From NCBI GenBank assembly GCA_019120335.1, contig DWVH01000007.1:55223-119222 (forward strand): a stretch of 64,000 nucleotides of DNA, read 5' to 3'. Both the position numbers and the translations under genes were made by a program. Positions 37,601 through 45,401 of this stretch are shown here, piece by piece. This stretch comes from Candidatus Enterococcus stercoripullorum (GTDB taxonomy: Bacteria > Bacillota > Bacilli > Lactobacillales > Enterococcaceae). Under the pieces are notes generated by a model that searched no databases, was not told where the DNA came from, and saw only the letters and a program-made list of their open reading frames with translations. Within the stretch, counting starts at the first letter, position 1. Every line of letters begins with the position of its first letter.

Positions 37601-40600
37601 TTACTTAATATTTTTCTGAAGGATTCTTTCAACTTCTTCAGGTAAAACTCCCATAAAGTAATCCTCAATCGTATCCCAAAACCAATTAGTATAATTTATT
37701 ATTTTATCTTTTGAACTTCCAGTAAATTGCTTAGTAAACAAATATTTCAACATTTCTACGCTTGTATAATGCTTATGTTGAACATCTTCTAATATTAGAT
37801 TTTTATAATTTGACCCAGGTTTAATAGCAGATTCTAAATGAAAAATTCTATATATTTTTATATCAATTAATGGATTATTTCCACCAATAAGTTGGTAATT
37901 TAACAATTCTAATACATTTCCTATACCTAGTACGGTTAAGTAAGTGTCAATTTTAGAAGAATTATTTCTTAAAAAGAATGTCAAAATTGTATTATCGTCA
38001 ATAAAAGTATTTGATTTAGTTGTTAATATATCATTTAAGTTCTTCATAATAAATTCATTGTAAATTGTTGCATCTTGATGTACTTGATACCTTTGATTAT
38101 AAATACTACTATTAGAACGTTCTGTAATAAATTTACAATTTGTTACTTTTGAAAATTCAAATGCGGAATTTAATATAACATCCGACAAAGACGTAGCTGT
38201 TTGCGGATCCATAATCTTAAGTTCTTTCTGGAAGTATTTTGATAGTTGTATAATATTAAATTGGCTTTCAGTCAATAAATTATCATTTATAAAATTATTG
38301 AAACACCCTAATACAAGTCTATATTTCGACAAGATGTCTTCAATTGTTAATTTACAATTAGTTTTAACCTCAATCCCGGTAGTTAGAATAAATTGATCAA
38401 AAATATTATTATCTTCAAGTTTCTTTTTATGATCATGAGAAAAAATTAAATATTTAAATTCAGGATACGAAAGATGTTTATAGTATTTTTCCCAGATTCC
38501 GCTTAGTTCTACTTCATAAACCGATGAATATAATTGACTATTAATATTATATTTTTTATGAAAGAATTCTCTTAATCTTGACTTTAGAAAAAAAGTTTCA
38601 GTTGATTTATCTACTAAAAGTAAATCATTTCCAAAATATGTCCTTGGTCGTGCAGATAAAGGAGAATATCCTAATTTTTTTGGTGATGCAAAATCTTTCT
38701 CAATCATTAATAAAGCAGTTTTAACCTTATTATCTAGGGATTCTTCATCTAGTACAGTATTAGAAAATATATATTTAAAATCTTCTGGACTTACTAGTAG
38801 TCGCCTATTATGTTGTTTATCATTATAAGTATGAACAATTTTTCGTATCACTTCTACCAATTCATTTTTTTTAATTGAAGACAATCCATACAATTTCTTT
38901 ACATCCGAAATATCACTTTTCAAAAAATCAATTATTCCAAATCCAAACTCTACTTTGTTTTTATCTCTAGCTACTCTTCCAATTTCTTGAATATAGTCCA
39001 CAACATTTCCGGTAGGAGCGTAATGATAAACATTAGTAATATCCGGAATATCTATTCCCATTCCAAAAGCTTTAGTCGCTAATACAAACTGCAAATCTCC
39101 TGTTTTAAATCTTTCTAAAACAGCATTTTTATCTTCTTTACTCAAACTACCATAATACTTTCCTACTTTGCTACTAATTTCCGGAGAATTTTTTAATACA
39201 AATTGGTAAAATTTATTCAACAAGGAAATAGTAGGAAAATAAACTAAACTTTTCTGATTTTTTTTGAAGGCACTATTTAAATGCTTTAAAGCTAAAAAAT
39301 CTTTTGTTTTTCTATAGTCTTTACCAGCATCATTAAATTCCTTATCACTACTTCTTACTTTCATTAAAATATCGTTTCTACGAACAACTCCAAAATACGA
39401 AATAGGATTTATTAGATTCAAACTATTTCTTGTATCAACATACATATCCTCGCTACCACCATATATAGCTGTGGCAGTAAAAGTAACAATTGGAAATTTT
39501 TGTTCTTTTCTGATCTTTGATAAATATAATCCTAAGTACCAATAATCTGCTCTGAACGATTTTCCCCAAGTAGTTACAATATGGGCTTCATCGACAATGA
39601 GTGTGCCAATTCTCCTGTCACCAATCAATAATTTTATATCACTTTTTGACAATAATGTTTCTGGTGATAAATATAACATATGAACTTCACCATTTATAAT
39701 TTTTTTTAATATATTCTCTTTTTCATATGGAGATGTATTTCCGTTGATTGTTTCAGCAATACTTATTCCTTTTTGTTTCATATTCATTACTTGATCGTTC
39801 ATTAATCCAATTAATGGTGAAATTACTAATGTTAAAGGTACATCTTCAGTACAATTTTCAAAAAAATACAATGTAGGTATTTGAAACATTACTGATTTTC
39901 CTGACCCTGTAGAGGCAGTAATATAAATATCTCTAAAACTATTGTTTGATAATGCATTTTGTGTTTGAGATACTATGTCATCAATAATCTGTGCTTGAGA
40001 AATTCCAACAGTTTCCTTAGATTTGCTTTCTATATTTTTATAAAATGTAAGTTCTCTATAATCCGAATATCCGTAATATCTATTTAAGATATCCAAGTAT
40101 TTTTTTTCATTTCTAATATACTGTTTCTTAATTGATGAGTAGATAAACTTAAATTCAATATTATATAAAACCTTTAGAATAGAAATTCTTTCTAAGTAGT
40201 TGTGAGGTAATTTTGTAAAATCACTTGAAATTTTAAAATATATAGGATATGACATGACACTATTGTTGTTAATCAGTTCTGTTTCCAAATCTAGAAATGG
40301 AATCTCATCATCAGAAAGCTCAATTTGAATAACGTCTTTATTTTCGATATTCTCAACTATTTCAGGGGTCTGAAGCTCATAGTTAAACAATTTATATACA
40401 AATGTATTATTTTGAATTACGTTTTCAAAGTTCTCTGGAAATGTCATATAAAAGTTATTACTATATATTGAATAATCAATTTTTCCATAAAAATTTGATA
40501 CTTTCGCAAGCAATACATTCTGATCGTCATTTAATAATTCATCATTATTGTATAGATGTTTATAAATATCTGTCACATCGGAAAGGGTATTTTCATATGG

Positions 40601-40933
40601 AAATTGCTTATAAAACAAATTATTTTCTAAAATTACAAGCGGTCTTGAATTAATATTCAGATATTCTTTAAATATCTGAAATTCTTCCATTGTCATCCAT
40701 TTAAACCTATTAGTAAAATCTAAATTAGAAAAAACATCTTGGATCACAGTATTTCTATGTAAATTTATATCAAATTTATCAAGATAGTTGAACGATAAAG
40801 AAAAATATCTATTATTCTCGTCAAAATAGTCAGTACTTATTCCTTTCAAAATAATTATCGGTCTCTCTACTTTATTTATAATTTGCTCTATTCGTTCATT
40901 TATTATATCAGTTATTTTCATAAAAATAATCAT
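37601..40933 (-). CDS. RecQ-like DEAH helicase with novel flanking domains
   Basis: This 1110-residue protein has a novel N-terminal region of about 320 residues, then a RecQ-like helicase: ITASTGSGKSVMFQIP (Walker A, about 340), ISPLIGLMNDQVMNMKQKG, IVDEAHIVTTWGKSFR (about 450), FTATA, ATKAFGMGIDIPD and YIQEIGRVARD (motif VI). About 430 further residues follow without RQC or HRDC domains that I can recognise. Its start overlaps the end of the sigma-factor gene by 26 bases, so both are translated from one message. AT-rich codon use suggests acquisition. Start may be 40933 or 40921. Confidence 0.85.
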   Translation of the reverse strand: MIIFMKITDIINERIEQIINKVERPIIILKGISTDYFDENNRYFSLSFNYLDKFDINLHRNTVIQDVFSNLDFTNRFKWMTMEEFQIFKEYLNINSRPLVILENNLFYKQFPYENTLSDVTDIYKHLYNNDELLNDDQNVLLAKVSNFYGKIDYSIYSNNFYMTFPENFENVIQNNTFVYKLFNYELQTPEIVENIENKDVIQIELSDDEIPFLDLETELINNNSVMSYPIYFKISSDFTKLPHNYLERISILKVLYNIEFKFIYSSIKKQYIRNEKKYLDILNRYYGYSDYRELTFYKNIESKSKETVGISQAQIIDDIVSQTQNALSNNSFRDIYITASTGSGKSVMFQIPTLYFFENCTEDVPLTLVISPLIGLMNDQVMNMKQKGISIAETINGNTSPYEKENILKKIINGEVHMLYLSPETLLSKSDIKLLIGDRRIGTLIVDEAHIVTTWGKSFRADYWYLGLYLSKIRKEQKFPIVTFTATAIYGGSEDMYVDTRNSLNLINPISYFGVVRRNDILMKVRSSDKEFNDAGKDYRKTKDFLALKHLNSAFKKNQKSLVYFPTISLLNKFYQFVLKNSPEISSKVGKYYGSLSKEDKNAVLERFKTGDLQFVLATKAFGMGIDIPDITNVYHYAPTGNVVDYIQEIGRVARDKNKVEFGFGIIDFLKSDISDVKKLYGLSSIKKNELVEVIRKIVHTYNDKQHNRRLLVSPEDFKYIFSNTVLDEESLDNKVKTALLMIEKDFASPKKLGYSPLSARPRTYFGNDLLLVDKSTETFFLKSRLREFFHKKYNINSQLYSSVYEVELSGIWEKYYKHLSYPEFKYLIFSHDHKKKLEDNNIFDQFILTTGIEVKTNCKLTIEDILSKYRLVLGCFNNFINDNLLTESQFNIIQLSKYFQKELKIMDPQTATSLSDVILNSAFEFSKVTNCKFITERSNSSIYNQRYQVHQDATIYNEFIMKNLNDILTTKSNTFIDDNTILTFFLRNNSSKIDTYLTVLGIGNVLELLNYQLIGGNNPLIDIKIYRIFHLESAIKPGSNYKNLILEDVQHKHYTSVEMLKYLFTKQFTGSSKDKIINYTNWFWDTIEDYFMGVLPEEVERILQKNIK

Positions 40934-42188
40934 CTAACCTTTCTTTCACTTTTTTACAATTGCTTAATCTCTTTATTGCTTTATTTTCTATTTGCCTAAT
41001 TCTTTCTCGCGTTACACCAAATTCTGAACCTATTTTCTCTAATGTATGTTGTTTCGAGTCATCTAATCCAAAACGTAAAATTATTATCTCTTTTTGTCTA
41101 AATGTTAAATACTCCTCTAATATTTTTCTAATTTGGAGTTTCAAATCATCGCATTCTACTTCTTGATCTGGCATTAATGTAGTCTTATCTTCAATAAAAT
41201 ATCCAAATTTTGAATCATCTTCATCATTTATCGTCTGGTCAAGACTAATTAAATTTGACAAATTCTTATATACTTTTAAATCATAAATATCATTTACAGG
41301 AATTTCCATAATAGTAGATAATTCGTTTTCGGTAGGATTCCGATTGTATTCTAGATAAAATTCATTTTCGACTTTTATTAGCTTGACTAACTTTTCTCTC
41401 ATATGTACCGGAATCCTTATTAAGGTACTATAATCAGCTATGCCTCTTGAAATTGCTTGCCTAATCCAGTGAGTTGCGTATGTTGAGAATGTATTTCCTT
41501 TACTAATATCAAATCTTTCAGCAGCTTTTAATAATCCAGTTACGCCTGCTTGGTACATGTCTTCTTCATCAAATGATACTGTACTCAATTTTGAATAGTG
41601 TCTGACAAATTTCCAAATCAAACCATAGTTAGCCTTAATGAGATTATTTAGTGAGCGTTCTTTTATATCGGCATCAGAAAAATCACTCTGAAATTGTTTG
41701 ATGTAATCTATATTATTTTCAATAGAAACAACATCTTCTAATTCATCTAACTCATTTTGAAAATTATCATCTTCAAATAGAACGTCTAAATCATCGAAAT
41801 TGTCGATATCTATATCTTGGTAAAATTTTCCACTAGAAACATTATCTTCAAAAATATACGAATCAGAAATCAATGTCTCCTTTATTATATTTCTCAAATC
41901 TTTACTAATATTTTCTTTTTTGCACCAGGAATCAAAATAATCATTTTCTATCACTTTTTGTTCGCCAAGTGGTTCTAGCAGTGATCTAAATTTGGTGATT
42001 AATTGTTTCTTTGAGTATTTGACATCAATTGATAATTCTTTAAGTAATTTTTTAAAATCTTCTCTTTGTTCATCAGTAACTCCATATCGCGCAATCAAAT
42101 AATTTAATTCAAGCAAGTTAACTACACTACCATATCTATAATGTTCAATTATATATTCTTCTAATTCTTTATATCCCAAATCATTCAC
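40908..42188 (-). CDS. RpoD-like sigma-70 factor with novel N-terminal domain
   Basis: The C-terminal 250 of 426 residues hold sigma regions 2 (LIKANYGLIWKFVRHY, EEDMYQAGVTGLLKAAERFD, FSTYATHWIRQAISRGIAD), 3 (IRIPVHMREKL) and 4 (LTFRQKEIIILRFGL, then VTRERIRQIENKAIKRL). The first 170 residues are acidic and unlike RpoD region 1.1. The protein is not the housekeeping factor, because it lies in an accessory region and forms an overlapping pair with a helicase. It probably directs RNA polymerase to the operon itself or to a small set of promoters. Confidence 0.88.
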   Translation of the reverse strand: MNDLGYKELEEYIIEHYRYGSVVNLLELNYLIARYGVTDEQREDFKKLLKELSIDVKYSKKQLITKFRSLLEPLGEQKVIENDYFDSWCKKENISKDLRNIIKETLISDSYIFEDNVSSGKFYQDIDIDNFDDLDVLFEDDNFQNELDELEDVVSIENNIDYIKQFQSDFSDADIKERSLNNLIKANYGLIWKFVRHYSKLSTVSFDEEDMYQAGVTGLLKAAERFDISKGNTFSTYATHWIRQAISRGIADYSTLIRIPVHMREKLVKLIKVENEFYLEYNRNPTENELSTIMEIPVNDIYDLKVYKNLSNLISLDQTINDEDDSKFGYFIEDKTTLMPDQEVECDDLKLQIRKILEEYLTFRQKEIIILRFGLDDSKQHTLEKIGSEFGVTRERIRQIENKAIKRLSNCKKVKERLDDYFYENN

Positions 42189-42239
42189 CCTCTCAATAAT
42201 CTCTACTTCATTTATTCTTACATTATTCTTTATTTATTA

Positions 42240-42428
42240 TTAGAAATTATTTATATAGAACTCTTCCCCCAGCAACTTCACCTCATCGTTGTTCATATAC
42301 TGCTGGTACAACTCATTTATTTCTTCATTACTTAATTCTGGTCGTTCTAGCTTGATGATTGCTTGAATCAAATCCGCATAATTGGTTTCACTATATTCAT
42401 TTATTTTATTCATTATCTCTGCATTCAT
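42240..42428 (-). CDS. Small unknown protein (62 aa)
   Basis: This short helical, acidic protein (MNAEIMNKINEYSETNYADL) begins five bases after the stop of the ATP-grasp gene and uses an AAAGGATGA site located in the end of that gene. Such coupling suggests a functional link. No family is recognised. Confidence 0.55.
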   Translation of the reverse strand: MNAEIMNKINEYSETNYADLIQAIIKLERPELSNEEINELYQQYMNNDEVKLLGEEFYINNF

Positions 42429-42433
42429 TCAAA

Positions 42434-43285
42434 TCATCCTTTCATTGCTTCATTCAGCATCCACATAAACGCTACTCTATCCTGATGGTCGCTCAATCCT
42501 GATACTTGACCATCGCCAGCTTCAATGACTATCCACGAGCCATCAGCCAACTCGGCATAGTCCACAGTATAAAATGGACTTGGTAAATGTTGGTATTTTT
42601 CGACTAATTCTCTAGGTGGCTGTGTGGTAAACTCATCATTTGCTACTGATTCTGTAATACTTATCACTTTCCCATTTGCATAAAAAACTCGATATTCATT
42701 ATGTCGGCCATTGAATGTTTTTAACTCAACATACTCTTTGATACAGATTCCACCTGTTAGTAAATCCCCGCGATAACGATAAAAAATTTCAAGATATTCA
42801 TCTAATTGTTGCTGAGAAATCGCACTAGAGATACGGCTTGGTAATTCAGTTCCTTTTGCTGATTTTACATAGTCCTTAATCATAAACGCCGACATCTGAG
42901 AACAAATTTTTTCTATATCCACCTTAGTCCCTAATGGAAAGGTCAACATTTTGGGTGTATCTTCTATCAATTCTGGATAAATGTTTGGAAATAAATGAAA
43001 TTGTTCGTACTGCTCAGGTGAGGTTAATAATTCAATCTGATATTTCTCTCTTAATTGCGAATAAAAAGATTGGTATTGTTTTGGTGTCATCATCCAACCA
43101 CGATAAATAGCACTACCAGGCGTAAAATTAACTTGATTCAAGATTAGTCGGTTTTCTTCAAAAAATTTTTCATAATTAAAAATGAAAGCTTGAATTTCTG
43201 TCTGACAAGCTTGATATTCGCTAAGGTATTCTGCTTCAACTTGCTTTCCATCAAAATAATCAGATGGGAAAATGATATAGTCCAT
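42434..43285 (-). CDS. ATP-grasp protein, R2K-like family
   Basis: This 283-residue protein begins MDYIIFPSDYFDGKQVEAEY, has AIYRGWMMTPKQYQSFY and PNIYPELIEDTPK in its first half, and the ATP-grasp core from about residue 150: MIKDYVKSAKGTELPSR for nucleotide binding and VIEAGDGQVSGL for metal binding. It is one of two distinct R2K-type ATP-grasp genes in this window. Substrate unknown. Confidence 0.78.
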   Translation of the reverse strand: MDYIIFPSDYFDGKQVEAEYLSEYQACQTEIQAFIFNYEKFFEENRLILNQVNFTPGSAIYRGWMMTPKQYQSFYSQLREKYQIELLTSPEQYEQFHLFPNIYPELIEDTPKMLTFPLGTKVDIEKICSQMSAFMIKDYVKSAKGTELPSRISSAISQQQLDEYLEIFYRYRGDLLTGGICIKEYVELKTFNGRHNEYRVFYANGKVISITESVANDEFTTQPPRELVEKYQHLPSPFYTVDYAELADGSWIVIEAGDGQVSGLSDHQDRVAFMWMLNEAMKG

Positions 43286-43287
43286 TA

Positions 43288-43452
43288 TTATTCCACCAAT
43301 CCATATTGCTTATATAGTCCTATCATTCGCGTATACATTAAACGGTTGGCCATCAGTTGTCGATAAGTTGCGCTTTTTTCTTTACCGGCTAATTTGAGTG
43401 CATCTATTTGTTGTTTTTCTTTTGCAGCTGTGATCATGATTTCATTTAACAT
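43288..43452 (-). CDS. Small conserved protein, probable upstream non-ATG start
   Basis: The 54-residue ORF from the ATG at 43452 (MLNEIMITAAKEKQQIDALK, then KSATYRQLMANRL, ending YKQYGLVE) resembles a small protein common in lactic acid bacteria that normally has about nine more residues, beginning M-x-R-x-x-x-FEAML. Those residues are present in frame (DRLTKFEA), but the expected start is ATA at 43479, eight bases after GAGG. It ends three bases before the ATP-grasp ATG. Confidence 0.6.
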   Translation of the reverse strand: MLNEIMITAAKEKQQIDALKLAGKEKSATYRQLMANRLMYTRMIGLYKQYGLVE

Positions 43453-43480
43453 CGCTTCAAATTTTGTGAGTCGGTCTATT

Positions 43481-44029
43481 TTATTTTCCTCTTTTCACAT
43501 GCCATTCTTCTTTGGTTAATCGAGTGAAATGCTCGGTACGGACTTCCTTTAGTAGAGGCACATCGACATTTTCGAGTGTATGGTGGTAGGTAAAGCCACA
43601 TTTTTCTTGTGCGCGTTTGGATTGTTCATTTCCTTCATAGTAGCCACACCAAATCGCATTAAGTAGGAGTTCTTCAAACCCAAAAGCCAACATTGCCTCG
43701 ATTGCTTCTGGCATGAGTCCTTGTCCCCAAAACGGTACGCCTAACCAATATCCTAACTCTTTTTCATGATTTTCAGGATGAATGTGTGGCGAATGCGAGT
43801 CATGAAATCCAATGGCGCCAATCATTTCTCCGCTTTCCTTTAGACATACAGCAAAAGAATACGGATCACGCAGCACGGTCTGAATGATTGCTAAACTTTG
43901 GGCTTGGCTTGTGTGTGGTGGCCACCCTGCTCGCGGACCAACTTGAGGGTCTTTGGCATATTGATATAAATTTGCCGCATCACTATCTTCCCATGGTCTG
44001 AGTAGTAATCTTTCAGTCGTTATTTTCAT
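43481..44029 (-). CDS. GNAT acetyltransferase, RimJ/RimL type
   Basis: This 182-residue protein begins MKITTERLLLRPWEDSDA and has the acetyl-CoA-binding core GYWLGVPFWGQGLMPEAIEAML and late EGNEQSKRAQEKCGF, typical of ribosomal-protein or general GNATs. The ATG at 44029 follows GAGGTG. It lies downstream of a promoter whose sequence is repeated at 46932-46963. Confidence 0.88.
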   Translation of the reverse strand: MKITTERLLLRPWEDSDAANLYQYAKDPQVGPRAGWPPHTSQAQSLAIIQTVLRDPYSFAVCLKESGEMIGAIGFHDSHSPHIHPENHEKELGYWLGVPFWGQGLMPEAIEAMLAFGFEELLLNAIWCGYYEGNEQSKRAQEKCGFTYHHTLENVDVPLLKEVRTEHFTRLTKEEWHVKRGK

Positions 44030-44072
44030 GCAGTTACACCTCACTTAGTTTATTCATAATTATTACTTTTAA

Positions 44073-44104
44073 TTTATTTTATCAAGTTTGTAACGGTTAC
44101 ACAA
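44073..44104 (-). promoter_or_regulatory. GNAT promoter with palindromic element (copy 1 of a repeated promoter)
   Basis: There is a -35 TTGTGT, a 17-bp spacer and a -10 TAAAAT (44077-44082). The perfect palindrome TGTAACCGTTACA (44089-44101) overlaps the -35 and spacer. Nearly the same 32-bp sequence recurs at 46932-46963. Confidence 0.65.
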
Positions 44105-44394
44105 CAGTATTTATGATTGTTTTGTACTTTAATACAAGTATGCATTGTATCGATATTAATGCGATGTAGGTTTATGATGATATACGCCAATAAATTTGGT
44201 AAGTTAATTGAATATAATGGGAGTTAAATCTTTGATGTACCTAGAATGGATTAAGTGAAGTGGTTTCTGAAGATTAAGATAAACATATTGGAAGATGTAT
44301 TATTAGATATATACCAACCAATAATAGAAACAGAGATACCTGATGATATGAGCAAATATATAGTATGTTAGACAACTTGAAACTGCGAAAATAT

Positions 44395-44529
44395 AAAAAA
44401 ACCCCAGTAGCAAGTAGGGGCTACTGGGGAGCAAACAAAAAGAATTTAAAATTTAAGAAAGTATATGCAGACATGGAAAACTGCATATAAAAGGTAAAAA
44501 TATATGAAAAACAAAAACATATATCTTAT
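44395..44529 (-). ncRNA. Candidate small RNA with own promoter and terminator
   Basis: On the minus strand a promoter at 44536-44564 predicts a start near 44529. The transcript would hold an AT hairpin (ATATATG/CATATAT), a second hairpin (TATATGCAG/CTGCATATA), and a strong terminator (10-bp GC-rich stem 44420-44429/44402-44411 and seven Ts ending at 44395). About 135 nt, with no convincing ORF. It lies in an 800-bp gap; the rest of that gap has only degenerate short ORFs. Confidence 0.6.
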
Positions 44530-44535
44530 GCATTT

Positions 44536-44564
44536 ATAGTAGCATATAACAGCAATTATGTAAA
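44536..44564 (-). promoter_or_regulatory. Promoter of the candidate small RNA
   Basis: There is a -35 TTTACA (44559-44564), a 17-bp spacer and a -10 TACTAT (44536-44541). Confidence 0.65.
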
Positions 44565-44696
44565 TAGTTTTTTTAACGCTTACATAACAGAATTTAATCA
44601 AAAGCCAAGCAAAAGATACCTAACTTTATATTTTCAAAAAATTGATGATTTTGAGTCTAAATTTATCTCGTAATCTGTACTTAAGATTACTGTATA

Positions 44697-44733
44697 TAAA
44701 AAAAACGACCCACCAATACCTGTGTGAGTCGTT
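44697..44733 (-). terminator. Terminator after the 181-aa gene
   Basis: A 10-bp stem (arms 44724-44733 and 44704-44713, one G-T pair) and eight Ts on the minus strand, about 100 bp past the stop at 44833. Confidence 0.85.
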
Positions 44734-44832
44734 CTTATTAGTCGGTTTATTCTGGTGTCTGCCACCACTTGACCCTTATGTTCAAGATTAATATCAGATT
44801 GACCATGAGCCGACCACTCATCTACAAATTAA

Positions 44833-45378
44833 TTATGCCTGTTTGTTATACCTATTTCCTGTGAAAATACTCATTTCCATACCTTTTGACTCAAAATATC
44901 CTTGTCGTAACATTTGTTTGAATTGTACAGCAGAAAAGCTATTGTCAGTAAGATTGTGAATTTCAAAATAATATTTTTTGTCCGCTTGAATCCTAATTTC
45001 ATATCCGCCTTCACCAATAAATCTACTCTTTATCGGTTTGACTTGCAACGATTGGATATCTTTTCGAGACAATCGCACCAAATGTTTATTATCTGAATGC
45101 GCTGGTAGGCTCTCTTTGCCAAATAACTTCACACGCTTTATCAAAATTTCATCTTTGGTAAAAACGAGCAAATCACAGCGCAATATCATTTGGATAATTG
45201 GGGATACGGTCGTCGTAGTGATTCCTGTCCAACGATCCATTAGATGAAAGATTCTCGCCCACCCATATGACCAGCAACAAAAATAATGCGCAACGCCTGA
45301 GAATTTCATCCGCTCGAAGTAGTTTAATATTTCTTGATTTAATTGGTCTTCTTGATTCATAAATAAGTCGGTACGCAT
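44833..45378 (-). CDS. Unknown protein (181 aa)
   Basis: The central part (VFTKDEILIKRVKLFGKES and the strands after it) has the alternating pattern of a PH-like or GRAM-like beta domain, but I am not certain. The ATG at 45378 follows GAGGGA by six bases; a longer TTG start at 45417 overlaps the upstream gene and has no site. It is co-transcribed with the Sel1-GNAT gene and ends at a strong terminator. Confidence 0.6.
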   Translation of the reverse strand: MRTDLFMNQEDQLNQEILNYFERMKFSGVAHYFCCWSYGWARIFHLMDRWTGITTTTVSPIIQMILRCDLLVFTKDEILIKRVKLFGKESLPAHSDNKHLVRLSRKDIQSLQVKPIKSRFIGEGGYEIRIQADKKYYFEIHNLTDNSFSAVQFKQMLRQGYFESKGMEMSIFTGNRYNKQA

Positions 45379-45401
45379 CGAATCCCTCATTTCACTATAG
45401 T

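Noticed and set aside
41000..41800. CRISPR array or tandem repeats in the AT-rich island
   Set aside because: No regularly spaced repeats were found by eye in the island or elsewhere in the window.
44222..44371. Short plus-strand frame (about 39 codons, VKWFLKIKINILEDVLLD...) in the 800-bp gap
   Set aside because: It has no ribosome site and several stops before it; possibly a decayed gene, but I cannot show it.
44395..44430. Strong hairpin considered as part of an Fst/par-type toxin-antitoxin pair
   Set aside because: No small hydrophobic toxin ORF or converging second promoter is seen nearby.
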